A stretch of DNA of 64,000 bases, taken from NCBI GenBank assembly GCA_029817715.1, contig JARUPY010000465.1, positions 806,001 through 870,000 on the forward strand. Direction: 5' to 3'. Positions 49,001 through 59,528 of this stretch are shown piece by piece (within the stretch, counting starts at the first letter, position 1; each line of letters begins with the position of its first letter). This DNA is from Melastoma dodecandrum. Taxonomy: Eukaryota > Streptophyta > Magnoliopsida > Myrtales > Melastomataceae. The position numbers and the translations under genes are program-made. Below the pieces are notes generated by a model. It was not told the DNA's origin. It did no database searches and worked only from the letters and a program-made list of their open reading frames with translations.

Positions 49001-49861
49001 GGAATGTCGAAATTAGCTTCTTGACTGCCCGTGTGCTCACTCAAATTTCTAAGATTATCTTATGGCAGCATCTTTAAGTATAATTCAGCCACATAAATGC
49101 CTTTCTTAAGTTGAATCTGCTTAGATTTTGTAGATTATTCTGCATTGTTCAATTATTCAGTCTGTTAATTATGAGTAGTCATTTGTCTTCCACCTTGTAT
49201 TTAGACTGAATTTTAACCACGAACTGGATTTTCTCTTAACCAGGTTGTGACCGACCTCTACTCATCACACCCAAAATCCCTGTGCGACGGCAACGTATCG
49301 ACTATCCTAAAGATATTCGCATCGGTCACTTCCCACGCCCGGAAGCTCGGTTCCAGGTCGGTTTTGCTCAAGAAGATCCAGAAAGCGTCCTCGGTCCTGG
49401 ATCTCTCAGAGCCACCGGTGGTTCATTTTGAGAACGAATCGTACCAGAGCCTCCTCAACTTCCTCCACTACCTGCTGAACAATCGCCCGGATTCCTGCGA
49501 CGAATTCACCGTCGAATCCCATCTAGTTTCCGTGTGCGTCGAGGTCCTCCAGACGTACCTCAACTGCGCTAGAGACACGCCGGGCCCCCAGACCAAATCC
49601 GGGTCCCGACCCGTCGTAGCGCGCTGGATCCTCCCCATAAGCTCGGCGAAGAAGGAAGAGCTGTCGGCGAGGACGTCATTGCTCGTGTCTTCGCTGAGGA
49701 CCCTGACAAGCCTGGACAGGGAGTCATTCAGGAGGTACGTAACGCGATTCTTCCCGTTGTTGGTGGAGCTGGTGAGGAGCGAGCACAGCTCCAGGGAGGT
49801 GCAGCGCGTTCTAACCCAAATGTTTCGGTCGTATCTGGGGCCCATAGTTTTGGAATCATAA
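40014..49861 (+). CDS. BIG-type ARF guanine-nucleotide exchange factor (brefeldin A-inhibited GEF), 11 exons
   Basis: Exons 40014-41101, 41723-42040, 43023-43350, 43658-44080, 44385-44677, 45080-45353, 45442-45941, 46286-46607, 46940-47285, 47929-48614 and 49244-49861 join in phase to 1731 codons, typical for BIG1-BIG3. The N-terminal DCB domain includes [20 protein letters not shown] and [19 protein letters not shown]. The HUS box and [11 protein letters not shown] linker follow. The Sec7 domain (about 590-775) has the glutamate finger in GFRLPGEAQ (Glu668) and [18 protein letters not shown] repeats fill the C-terminal half ([31 protein letters not shown]). BIG proteins activate ARF GTPases at the trans-Golgi network for secretion and vacuolar traffic. 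The YS...D..M residues of the second Sec7 motif are those of brefeldin-sensitive GEFs. Confidence 0.95.
42206..42317 (+). repeat. three ~41-bp imperfect tandem repeats in intron 2 of BIG
   Basis: Units begin ACATATYAAGAGAACT at about 42206, 42247 and 42289 and contain an A-rich CTACCAAAAA segment. Entirely intronic. Confidence 0.7.
48644..48922 (-). mobile_element. 5'-truncated LINE (non-LTR retrotransposon) fragment in intron 10 of BIG
   Basis: On the minus strand a ~75-codon frame (48925-48698) contains [18 protein letters not shown], the C-terminal signature of the RNase H-like domain of plant LINEs. It is followed by a short 3' tail and a poly(A) tract, seen as poly(T) from 48641. A 15-bp direct repeat, CACCTTCCTGTCTTT, flanks it at 48629-48643 and 48923-48937 and is read as the target-site duplication. 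The insert is about 280 bp, so it is a dead, severely 5'-truncated copy. It lies just inside the intron, only about 15 bp after the exon 10 donor. Confidence 0.9.
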
Positions 49862-50460
49862 TCTCGTGACATTCATTGAATAATATATAGACTAATAAGG
49901 GAAAGAAATTTTGTTAGCCTGCTGCACATCCCCCAACTACAACCTGCATTCGCCGCCATTCATTCATACGATTCCAGTTAGCTTGTCATTGTTTATTATA
50001 TCTGTGAAAGGAAAATCAATTTCTTTGTGGTTGTTGTTTTCTTCTCTCTTTCTAATTTTGTGAAGTAGTTTTTTATTTTTTATTTTTCTGGTGTTGATGT
50101 GTTTGACCTGGGAAGAATGGGGGACTAAAGACAGGGAGGATATCATCTTTGACCGTATATTATCATCATCAAAAAAAATAATTTTTAAAATATAGTTGTT
50201 GTTTTAAAATTTGCCTTTGAAGTCGATTTTTTGTAATAATTAACTTTGAAAGTCATCCGATTTTCTTAACTTTATAAAAGTCAACTTTGAAATATAAATT
50301 ATAAAATTATTTATTTTATTTTACGAAATATTTTCCATTGATATACAACGTACTAAAAAATCTTTAATTACTAACGTTATTTTCGAACGTGACTAAAAAA
50401 TTTTAACCCCACCCTCTTAAAAAAATCAAAGGCAGATCGACTTCAATATCACCTGGGGGA
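49862..50460. other. BIG 3' UTR and AT-rich spacer
   Basis: The first 250 bp are probably BIG 3' UTR. Then follows AT-rich DNA rich in CTTTGAA-type short repeats (50215-50300). No gene recognised. Confidence 0.4.
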
Positions 50461-50580
50461 GTCCACGTGGCGCTCTTAGAGACGCGACACGTGGGACCGT
50501 CGGACTAAACGTTGACAAAATTACAAATGAAATAGAAACTATATGTTATGCGGGACATTTACGAGGCCCCCCTATAAATA
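50461..50580 (+). promoter_or_regulatory. well-preserved promoter of the HMG-CoA reductase copy: two G-boxes and a TATA box
   Basis: Two CACGTG G-boxes lie at 50464-50469 and 50488-50493, 24 bp apart. A TATAAATA box is at 50573-50580, about 119 bp before the ATG at 50699. The ATG itself sits in a favourable context (GCCGCCATGG). Confidence 0.65.
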
Positions 50581-50698
50581 ACCAACGCCCTTCCCTTACA
50601 CCCCTCTCCACCATTCCCTCCCCCCGCGCTTAATTTAAATAACTAAACAAAGTTCCTAACTAAACCCCACCCTCCCCTCCCCTCGCCCCCCCGCCGCC

Positions 50699-52625
50699 AT
50701 GGATCTCCGCGGCCGCCCCTCGAAGCCCGTAGCCGGCGCCGATGAGCTGTCATACGCGCCAGCCCTATCAAGCAGAAGCACTCCCATCCCCTGGCGGCCG
50801 TGGCGGCCACGGCGACCAAACCACTGGACGCTCTCCCCCTCCCCCTCCACGTCACCAACGTCGTCTTCTTCTCCCTCTTCTTCACCGTCGTGTATTATCT
50901 ACTCTCCAGGTGGTGTGAGAAGATTAGGACCAACCCTCCCCTCCGCCTCGTCACCTCCTCCGAGATGGCTGCCATCGTTGCCTTCGTAGCATCCTTCATT
51001 TACGTCGGGTTCTTGGGGGTTGATTTCGTTCATTCGTTGATCCTCCGCCCGTCCGCGGATGTCTGGGCTACTGCAGAGGAGGAGGAGGACGACGACGACG
51101 AGCGGATCATCCTGAAGGAGGATTCCCGTAAGGTCCCCTGTGGACAGGCCCTCGAATGTGTCGCCAAGCCTGGGTTTGTTAACCCTAGCCCGAGCTTCGA
51201 GAAGTTCATGCCTGCGGAAGTTGTTGCGAAGGAGGTTGTTAAGGACAAGGTGATCGAGGCGGTTAAGGAGTTTGAATTTGGGACAGAGGATGAGGAGATG
51301 GTCAGTTAGATTTCCGGCAAGACGCCCTCGTATTCGCTGGAATCCAAGCTCGGAGACTGCAGGCGTGCAGCGGCAATCCGCCGCGAGGCGTTGCAGTGAA
51401 TCACGGGGAAGTCATTGTCTGTGCTGCCGCTCGAGGGGTTTGATTATGACTCCATCCTCAGTCAGTGCTGCGAGATGCCGGTCGGGTACGTGCAGATCCC
51501 GGTCGGTGTTGTGGGGCTGCTGTTGCTTGGTGAGAGTATACCGTCCCCTTGGCTATCACAGAGGGGTGTTTGGTCGCTAGCATGAACAGGGGGTGCAAGG
51601 CCATAGCGACGTCGGGAAGGGCGAGCAGCGTGTTGCTCAGGGATGGCATGACCCGGGCTCCCGTGGTTAGGTTCGGTTGCGCGACAAGGACAGCCGAGCT
51701 GAAGTTATTCTTGGAGAATCCTGAGAATTTCGAGAACCTGAGCGCTGTCTTCAACAGGTTCAATCTCAACTTCGGGCATTGGTTTGTCTGAAAAAAACTC
51801 TGTATGGCAGGGGATGATCGGTGTCTAAAATATTCTATTTCTGCAGGTCGAGCAGATTCGCTAGGCTCCAGAGCATCAGATGTGCTATTGCAGGGAAGAA
51901 CCTGTACATGAGGTTCTCATGCAGCGTAGGTGTTGCCATGGGGATGAACATGGTGTCCAAGGGAGTGCAGAACGTGTTGGACTACCTGCAGGGGGATTTC
52001 CCGGACATGGACGTCATGGAGATCTCCGGAAACTTCTGCTCAGACAAGAAGCCTGCAGCCGTGAACTGGATTGAGGGCCGGGGGAAGTCGGTGGTGTGTG
52101 AGGCCTTGATCAAGGGAGACGTGGTTAGGAAGATCTTGAAGACTAGCGTCAAGTCATTGGTCGAGCTCAACATGATCAAGAACCTGATGGGTTCAGCCAT
52201 GCTGGTGCGCTGGGCGGGTCAACGCTCACGCGAGCAACATTGTGAGTGCAGTTTACATTGCCACGGGGCAGGATCCTGCTAGAACGTCGAGAGCTCACAC
52301 TACATCACCATGATGACGCAAGAGCTTACATGGGGCACATCCAGCACATCCTTCTCATTCAACAGCCCCTTCTCTTCATAACAGTAGGAGGCGGGACACA
52401 GCTCGCGTCGCAGTCGGCGTGGCGTGTCTAAACCTGCTGGGGGTGAAAGGCACAAACAGGGAAGCACTGGGAGGGAACGCAATGGTCCTGGCAAGGACCG
52501 TGGCAGGGTCTGTGCTCGCGGGGGACCTGTCCCTGATGTCGGCAATATCGGCGGGGCAGCTGGTGAATAGCCACATGAAGTACTACAGGTCCAGCAAGGT
52601 CGTATCCAAGGTATCGTCATCCTGA
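50699..52625 (+). pseudogene. HMGR: 3-hydroxy-3-methylglutaryl-CoA reductase pseudogene
   Basis: Block order matches plant HMGR: MDLRGRPSKP start, two membrane spans (LHVTNVVFFSLFFTVVYYLL and AAIVAFVASFIYVGFLGV), an acidic linker, then catalytic-domain pieces such as [53 protein letters not shown] and [15 protein letters not shown]. The frame is broken many times: an early shift between 50760 and 50800, stops TAG at 51307 and TGA near 51397, shifts near 51535, 52218 and 52275, a scrambled 52310-52380 segment where VNDGKDLHVS is expected, and another shift near 52416. The active-site GDAMGMN motif reads GVAMGMN, losing its Asp. The intron after FNR (to about 51846) is kept, so this arose by DNA duplication, not retrotransposition. 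The functional gene would make mevalonate for isoprenoids. Confidence 0.9.
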
Positions 52626-53572
52626 AGCCCCCGGCCTCCCAAGTGGTTTGTAAACGTAAGTGTATATCTAGGCAGCTGCTCGAGAACAAGCCCTCGGGAC
52701 AGGAAAGAATGATCTTTTAGCCGTTGTCGGGACCGGGGGATGGGCCAAGAGGAGGAGGCCATCAATGATGAGACCCGACCCGATCCGACATATGGGTTGT
52801 CGGTTCTTGTTCACTCCTGTAAAATTTGTTTTTAGATTCTTTTTGTGTTTATTCTGGGGGGGGCAGAGCGCAGTGAGCCTTTCATGTCTTCGGACAAGAT
52901 ATTTCCAAGGGTCGTACATTTTGGAAGTGGAGATCATTTTGTCAGTCTTAATTTCGTGGAGTAGCCCCCCCCCCCCTCTTCGGGAAAGACGTAACGTTGT
53001 CATCTCTGGCCGATGGATGAGATATGATGGTGATGTTCGATGTCCGAACAATGAATGAACCGGAGTCGGTCAAGCGATTACAATCACGATGTCCGCATCG
53101 CTACTTTCGTTGTCGAATGAGACGTCTATCCAATTATGTCGTAATGATATTGGCAGTACTGCCCATGTGATCCACGCTCTGTCTTGACAATTTCATTTCT
53201 CATCACCCATCCTTTTGAGACGCGCCGGACCCGAGTCGTAGTGTAACTGAACACGGTAGCATCCGCAGGATACGTCAACATAAGCGTCGATGAGCGATGC
53301 GACCGAACCCGACTAAGAGGCGAGGGACACGCCAATCCATTTGCACGCGCTAAATTTGATGGAGCAATGCATGAACTTCGAATAGAATCCCGGCGAAGGT
53401 CGTGATCGATCGATCACAAAAAAAAAAAGGAGAGGATGGGAACCTTCAGACATCATTAATAAACCTCTACTCCAAGACTGATTCATAATGCAATGTAATG
53501 CAAGGACATTCCCTATAAACATGGCCCGGCTGCCTTTCATTCTTATGTGACTGTTAATCTTCGTTTCTTGCC
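52626..53572. other. intergenic, HMGR remnant 3' flank to AHL 3' flank
   Basis: No gene supported. A C run of about 12 bases lies near 52966-52977 and an A run near 53417-53427. The right end is probably 3' UTR of the minus-strand AHL gene. Confidence 0.4.
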
Positions 53573-54301
53573 CTAGAATGGGCCACCGCCCCCGCCCGCT
53601 GACCCATCACCGCCCCAGCCGAACACGTCTCCTCCGGAGAATGGATCGTTGCTCCCAGTCCCCAAGTTATAAAACGGAACGCTGCTGCCTACCTGCAGTC
53701 CTCCCCTCCCTGTCACTCCGGAGGACTGTGAGGCGGTGACCGTGGGGGCTTCCTCAATCCCCTCCTCTCCTTCCCCGTCCAATGGCAATCTGTCATAGAC
53801 TGCATTTGCGAACGACGCTGCCATGAGCACCACTGGCCCTGATGCCATTAAAGGACCTGCCACATTGCCGCCAACCACCTGACCTTGTCCGCCTGCCAGG
53901 GATATCGACAGGCCGCTGGCACCTGGGGGAGCTGGTGGCGGAAGTGCCGTCCCCGTTAGCGACAGGATCTCAAACCTGCCATGCAGGGTTACCACTCCGC
54001 CACCGGCTGCAGTGCTGGAGGCATTGTGCTGCTGGCGGACAGTTACATTGGCAACCACACCATTCCCGCTAAGGATACAGACACCGCGGCCACGGCGACG
54101 GGCATAATCATTGAGAACCCGAACGATGTCGGAGCCAGATTCAACCTCTAGGAGGTGCGAGCTCAGCGCATTAGGGGTGTCCCTGGGGACCACAACAGGG
54201 GGCTTCTGCTTGTTCTTTGATCCTGGAGGTCGGCCTCGAGGGCGCTTCCCGGAGGAGGAAGATGACGGCGGGGTCGCACCCGCATCCCTTAAACCGGACA
54301 T
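53573..54301 (-). CDS. AHL: AT-hook motif nuclear-localized protein (AHL, clade A), intronless
   Basis: A single 242-codon frame. The AT-hook core RGRP (residues 22-25) lies in [13 protein letters not shown], the type I hook, and binds the minor groove of AT-rich DNA. The PPC/DUF296 domain (about residues 48-175) contains [13 protein letters not shown] and the conserved [12 protein letters not shown], needed for trimer and partner binding. The C-terminus is Gly-rich with a DVFGW motif. A stop codon (TAG) directly precedes the ATG in frame, so this start is firm, although many AHLs have a longer His-rich N-terminus. Intronless structure and one type I hook place it in clade A (Arabidopsis AHL15-29), which regulates hypocotyl growth, flowering and longevity through chromatin. 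Confidence 0.94.
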   Translation of the reverse strand: MSGLRDAGATPPSSSSSGKRPRGRPPGSKNKQKPPVVVPRDTPNALSSHLLEVESGSDIVRVLNDYARRRGRGVCILSGNGVVANVTVRQQHNASSTAAGGGVVTLHGRFEILSLTGTALPPPAPPGASGLSISLAGGQGQVVGGNVAGPLMASGPVVLMAASFANAVYDRLPLDGEGEEGIEEAPTVTASQSSGVTGRGGLQVGSSVPFYNLGTGSNDPFSGGDVFGWGGDGSAGGGGGPF

Positions 54302-56433
54302 CTACCAAACTAAACCGGAACTTAACATCAACTTCGCTCCTTCCCCACGATCAACTAATATCGACAAAGCCCTAGGGTTTCGCCTCTCAAAAGAAGTAAA
54401 GGGAGACAGACGACTTCAGACCTCGGCAATGAAAGGCAGATCCACGGAAACCCCTCGGGAAGAGGCGGCAACACCATATAACAAAGGAAGACTCCCCACG
54501 GCACGGGGCGAGGGCGAGGGGAATCGAAGAAACCCTAAGAGATGCAAACCCTTTGGGGAGGGGTTTTTTCTCCCAGGGAATTTGGGTGGTCTTCCCCTGA
54601 TGGGTAGATCTAAATCCCAAGTTGAGTAAGTTGGTCGAGGGAGAGAAAGGAAACGACAGAATTGAAGGGATAGATCTTCCTTCTCAGCTTCTTTTCTCGA
54701 AAGGGGGATTCGCTGGGGAGGCGAGGGGCTTTTAAATTTGTAGGAGGAGGATGAGTCGGATGATGCATTTGCTTAGTGTTGAAGTGAAGGGACGAAGATC
54801 CGCCTTTTTGTTTGTTGATGATGAGGATTTTTTGGTTAGGGAAAAGATTTGAATTCTCTATTTTTTAGCTCATTTAATTTAATTTTTAACAAATTATTTT
54901 ATTGACTAACATTAATTTTTTTTTTTTTTTTTACGGGCAACACCATGTCATGATCTATATTTACAGAATGGCCTGGAAGTAATCATGTAACAGTGCTTGG
55001 AATGGTAAAATTACGGCAACGGGGGAAGGAAGGTTGTGAAGAATGTTGTGATCAAAGAGGGAGGGGCATGGACATGGTGGTGGTGGTGGTGGAGTCAAAA
55101 AAGACTCAAAAGGGGGCAAATGAATGAATGGGTCCATTGGGGTGGGGGGGGGGGGAACAGGAAGTCAAAATGAGGGGCAGAGAGATGTGGGATAGCAAAG
55201 TGGAGGGAGCGTAGTCGTCGTCTCGTCGTCATAGTACAGGGGATTTCTTGTCAGACACGTGAGGACTGTCGGACCCCCATTGGGACTTGATCCCTCCCTC
55301 CCTCCATCCTCTCCATCATCCCACACACAGACACCTCCCCCTCTTTCTGTAAATTTAAAAGGGAATAAATTATTATTATTATCACCATCATGTAAGAAAG
55401 TCCAGGTTATCTGAATATTGTCCTAAAGTTGGGGTTAGGTTCAATGCATTGGCCACCCTCCCTGCTTTTTCAGCTCTCTCTTATTTAATGTCATCTTGGG
55501 GAGGCCAGGCCAACCCCCCCAATGTGTTCCCAGATTTAAGTAAAAGATTAGTATTTCTTTAAACACCGACCCCTTCTACATCCAAACCCCCCCCCCCCCC
55601 CCAATTTCCTTTGATTTTACCGCATGCCATACACAAAAAAAAATCATCATTTCAATAAATACCATTATAATTCGATGGCAGGACCACCCTGGACTGGACT
55701 GGAGGATATATAAAAGAATCATATTAATATAATATATAAATATTACCTCCCTCGAGCCCAACGAAAAAGTTGCCCACTTTACTTTATTAAACGATAATAT
55801 GTTAAAATGCAAAAAAAAAGAAAAAGAAAAAGAGTGTGCGCGTTATTATTCATTCTTTTGTCTTCTTCACCGATATTAAGTTTTGTCGTTATCCGTGAGT
55901 TTTTTTAAAATTCATTAATGGGCCGGCAAGGAGTGGACCTGGCTGAGTAAAAGCCCAATGGGCTTTATAGGCTTCCTGTCCAAAGAAATGTCTTGAAGCC
56001 CAAGCCCGCGAGAGCCTCGACCGATCGTCGTTGACTCTCTCGCCCACGAGACGCGCAGCAATACAATGCAAACCCGCAAGGAGCAGCGCGTCGATCTCAC
56101 CGACAACTACTGGGTGGCAAATCCTCGACCTACCTTTTCTCCTGTCCTTCCTCCCAGCTCTCCGGAACTAGTTGACGACTCCCCGAAAGTACCCACCCAA
56201 CCACAGGACCGAAAACCCAGTTTTTTATTTTTTTTCCCTGACCCGGTTACGTTTTTTCGGTTTCTCCGCCTATATATTCCTGGGTTCCTTCCGTTTGTAG
56301 AATTTTTGACGCAAAGTCCGCACCTTCCAGCCGCCGAAGGAAGTGGGCATCGCGTTTTGGTTGCTGGTATGGATGAAAAGTAGGTACTATTGTGAGGAAG
56401 GGTTTGTTGCGGGGTATAGAGTTGGTTTTGGGG
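54302..56433. other. long spacer between divergent AHL and ARID genes
   Basis: The first ~600 bp probably hold the AHL leader and promoter. Simple repeats include a T run near 54920, TGG repeats near 55077-55092, a G run near 55144-55155 and a C run near 55587-55602. GCCCAATGGGC at 55953-55963 is a palindromic site II-like element in the probable promoter of the ARID gene. No coding gene was found. Confidence 0.45.
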
Positions 56434-59264
56434 ATGGATGACGGGGGAGGAATGGCGGGACTGGGAATGCAGGTGGATGAGGATCCTAACGTTGGAGGGG
56501 GAGGTGGGGATGGTGTTGGAGCGTTGGGGGGTTCTGGGGACGGTAAGGGTTTGAGCCGAGAGGAGGGGGCGCCGGATGAGGTTGCCGGGGGTCGGTTAGG
56601 TGTAGGTACTGACCTTTCTGGTAGAAAGGAGGCGCCTTTGTTAGGGGGAGAAGAGGGTGGAGTGGTGAAGGAGGTGGGAGATGAGGATGTGTTGGGGAAA
56701 GAGATGTTTATGGATGAGGATGTGAAAGAGGAAAAGGAGAGATTGAGGGGGCAAGTTCGGTGGGAGACGCAGTATGAGGACGGGGATGTCTCCGGCACGG
56801 AGGAGGAGCAGCGTGAATTCAGGAAGGAGGTGGAGAGCTATTACAAGCAAAGGGGTTTTGAGTTCAGAGCCCCCAAGTTCTACAAAGAGGAGCTTAATTT
56901 GCTCAAGTGAGGATCCATCTCAACTTTGCTCGCTGAACAGGCGTCATTAATATTGTTCTTGTTCTCCATTTCATCCTGACCCTTTCCCTTGGATGTTTTG
57001 GGATTAGATTGTACAGAGCTGTCATTAAACTTGGAGGCTACGAGCAGGTTTCTTTTTGCTCTCCCCCTTGCTTAGTTTGAACTGCCCACTGCCTCATGGA
57101 AAGCCTGTGTTATATTTTTTCGGAAAATATTCTTCGTAGTTTTTACATTGTTTGGTAGGTATTCATCCATTTCCTGGGTTCCCATCGACTTCATCTGCGT
57201 CATTTGGGTTTATGTACTCCATAATCTAGCCATCAGAATGTGAGAACCCAATCCACCTGGTGAAATAGGTTAACTGGATTTGCATTGGATATGAGATGAA
57301 ACTCATTTATTGCTCCCCCAATGTACGGGCAATCATGAATTCGCCGGTTATTGTTCTGATATGGGAGTTTTCATGGTCTAACAGCATTATGTAATGCTGT
57401 GTGGAATATTGTTAGTCATACGGTTGAGGTCTTTGTTGATGAATCAGTTGCTTCATTTTTCAAGTCAGTATTATAAGCCCATTCGTCTTTACCCAGTTTT
57501 CTTGTAAAAGATCTCATTTTGCTTGTTGGACTGTGCAGGTAACTTCATGCAAATTGTGGAGACAAGTAGGAGCTCCATTCCGGCCTCCCAAGTGAGTGAT
57601 CGTTTGGGATTTGATAGTTCCCCCCTGTTGATTCATTCTCAGTTAGCTTATCAATACTGCTGCAAATGTAATTTACTGGCTAATCATCAGCATCCACGAG
57701 TTCCATCTCATTTTACTCTAAATTTTTTGCAGGACTTGCACAACTGTCTCCTGGACATTCAGAAATTTCTATGAGAAGGTCATGTTCGACTACATCTACC
57801 ATCCCTAAAAAATTATTATTGTTTAATCTATAACCCTGCCGACTGCCTAGTTCCATTCCCTTTATCCACTGTTGGTCTGAAAGCATCTCCCGCTGCCATG
57901 CGTGTAGGCACTACTTGAATATGAAAAGCACAGGATGCGATGTGGTGAACTTCCTTTTCTCCAGGACTATATCCCTGACCCCAAGGCTGATCACCAGGTG
58001 ATTGTCTTTTGACCAGCAAATGAGAATGAGTCATTGATAAGCAACTTACAGACATCTGCCCAGTTATATTCATCCCTTGTTGAACTTGTGTTCAGGCATC
58101 TTTGTTTTGTAGGGTGTGAAGTTAATGAGGTGGTGAGGTGCTGCATGGTTGGAAACTGATCTTTGAATGTCTTGGCACAGGTTAATCAAACTCCTGGCTC
58201 GGGTCGGACCCTAAGAGATGCTGCTGCTCGTGCTATGCAAGGCTGGCAGTCTCATGGTTTAGTTAACTGGGAGGTTGGTTGATAAAGTGATTAGTTGGTA
58301 TTGAATGCATTCGTTTATCAAACTATGTTTATCCCCTGATTCAAGAGTCTCTTAACTGGGTGGATTACTTTTCTAACAAGCTTCTTTTTTCCGGCAGGAT
58401 AAGAGGGAAAGTTATTCTCCTAGAAGCGACAAGCAGCCGAAAGGTTATCACTTGACCGCTCTCAATTACTCAGAGACCTTAACATGCGATTCTTGTTTCT
58501 AAAATCTCAGACTTCACCTTTCTGTATCAGGTGTACTGAAGCATAAGAAACCATTTGATGGGGACGTTCATCGTTCCAAGACAAATGCACCGAAGCCGCA
58601 GTAAAAATATTAACTCAATCATAATGCAGCCTTCGATTTCTTCAGTAGTCTCAATGAAAGGAAAATTGTTGCTCTCTTGATAGGTTGAGCTCGGTAGTGG
58701 TTGATGTTGGGCCTCCTGCAGATTGGGTCAAGATTAATGTTTATAAGATTGTGAGTATTCCTCTCAATTCATAAATCGAGACAGATGCTTTTCATGGTGG
58801 CCAACTGTTTTCCCTCCGCTGCGCAGAATGACTGCTTTGAGATTTATGCTTTGGTTCCGGGGCTTCTTCGTGAAGAGGTATGAGACCAGTTACTGTAACA
58901 TTGCTGTGATTTAATGGTGTGAGTCAGATAATTGATCTTGTTTGTTTCATTTTCTTCGACAACGAGTTAGGTGCACGTGCAGTCTGATCCGGCCGGGCGG
59001 CTAATCATCTCCGGCCAGCCGCAACAGGCGGATAATCCCTGGGGTGTTACTCCCTTCAAAAAGGTTAGTTCCAACAACTAGCATTATCTACAGAAACCCT
59101 ACTTTCCTCGAACAAGCCATATGCTCTCCATGTAAATGACTTGAGGCGGTTATCTGCAGCTTGTGAGCTTACCATCCAGGATTGACCCGCATCAGACATC
59201 AGCAGTCGTGACCATGAATGGACAACTATACTTGCGTGTGCCATTCGAACAGAAGGAATCATAG
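56434..59264 (+). CDS. ARID/BRIGHT DNA-binding protein with C-terminal HSP20-like domain, 12 exons
   Basis: Exons 56434-56906, 57008-57047, 57539-57591, 57733-57778, 57908-57997, 58181-58273, 58398-58443, 58531-58600, 58684-58750, 58827-58877, 58971-59063 and 59160-59264 join in phase to 408 codons. Residues 1 to about 125 are Gly/Asp/Glu rich. The ARID domain (about 128-225) has REFRKEVESYYKQRGFEF, LYRAVIKLGGYEQV, CKLWRQVGAPF and VSWTFRNFYEKALLEYE. The C-terminal ~90 residues (WVKINVYKINDCFEIYALVPGLL...LYLRVPFEQ) match the alpha-crystallin-like fold of plant ARID3/5-type proteins. These are chromatin-associated AT-rich DNA binders. Very small exons (40, 46, 46, 51 and 53 bp) make automated prediction error-prone here. 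The first ATG of the frame is used. Confidence 0.9.
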
Positions 59265-59528
59265 CTTATTTCACAGTTCTGCGGAAGCTTGTATGTGTTG
59301 TCGTCGACTAAATGTCCTATTTGTTTGCCTAGGAGAATATTCCCATCATAGCAGGGAAAAGTTCTTTCTGTGCTATACATATTTGTTGTAGAGTAGTTTC
59401 TGATGTAGTAGTAGTAATAAAAGCTTAGGACATCGAGATGCTTGTTATTTCGATGTTAAATTTGTTATCCTCTAAATTTTTCTGAAGCCGGTAACAAACC
59501 GTTCCGAGAAAAGAAGTTCTAAGGAGAC

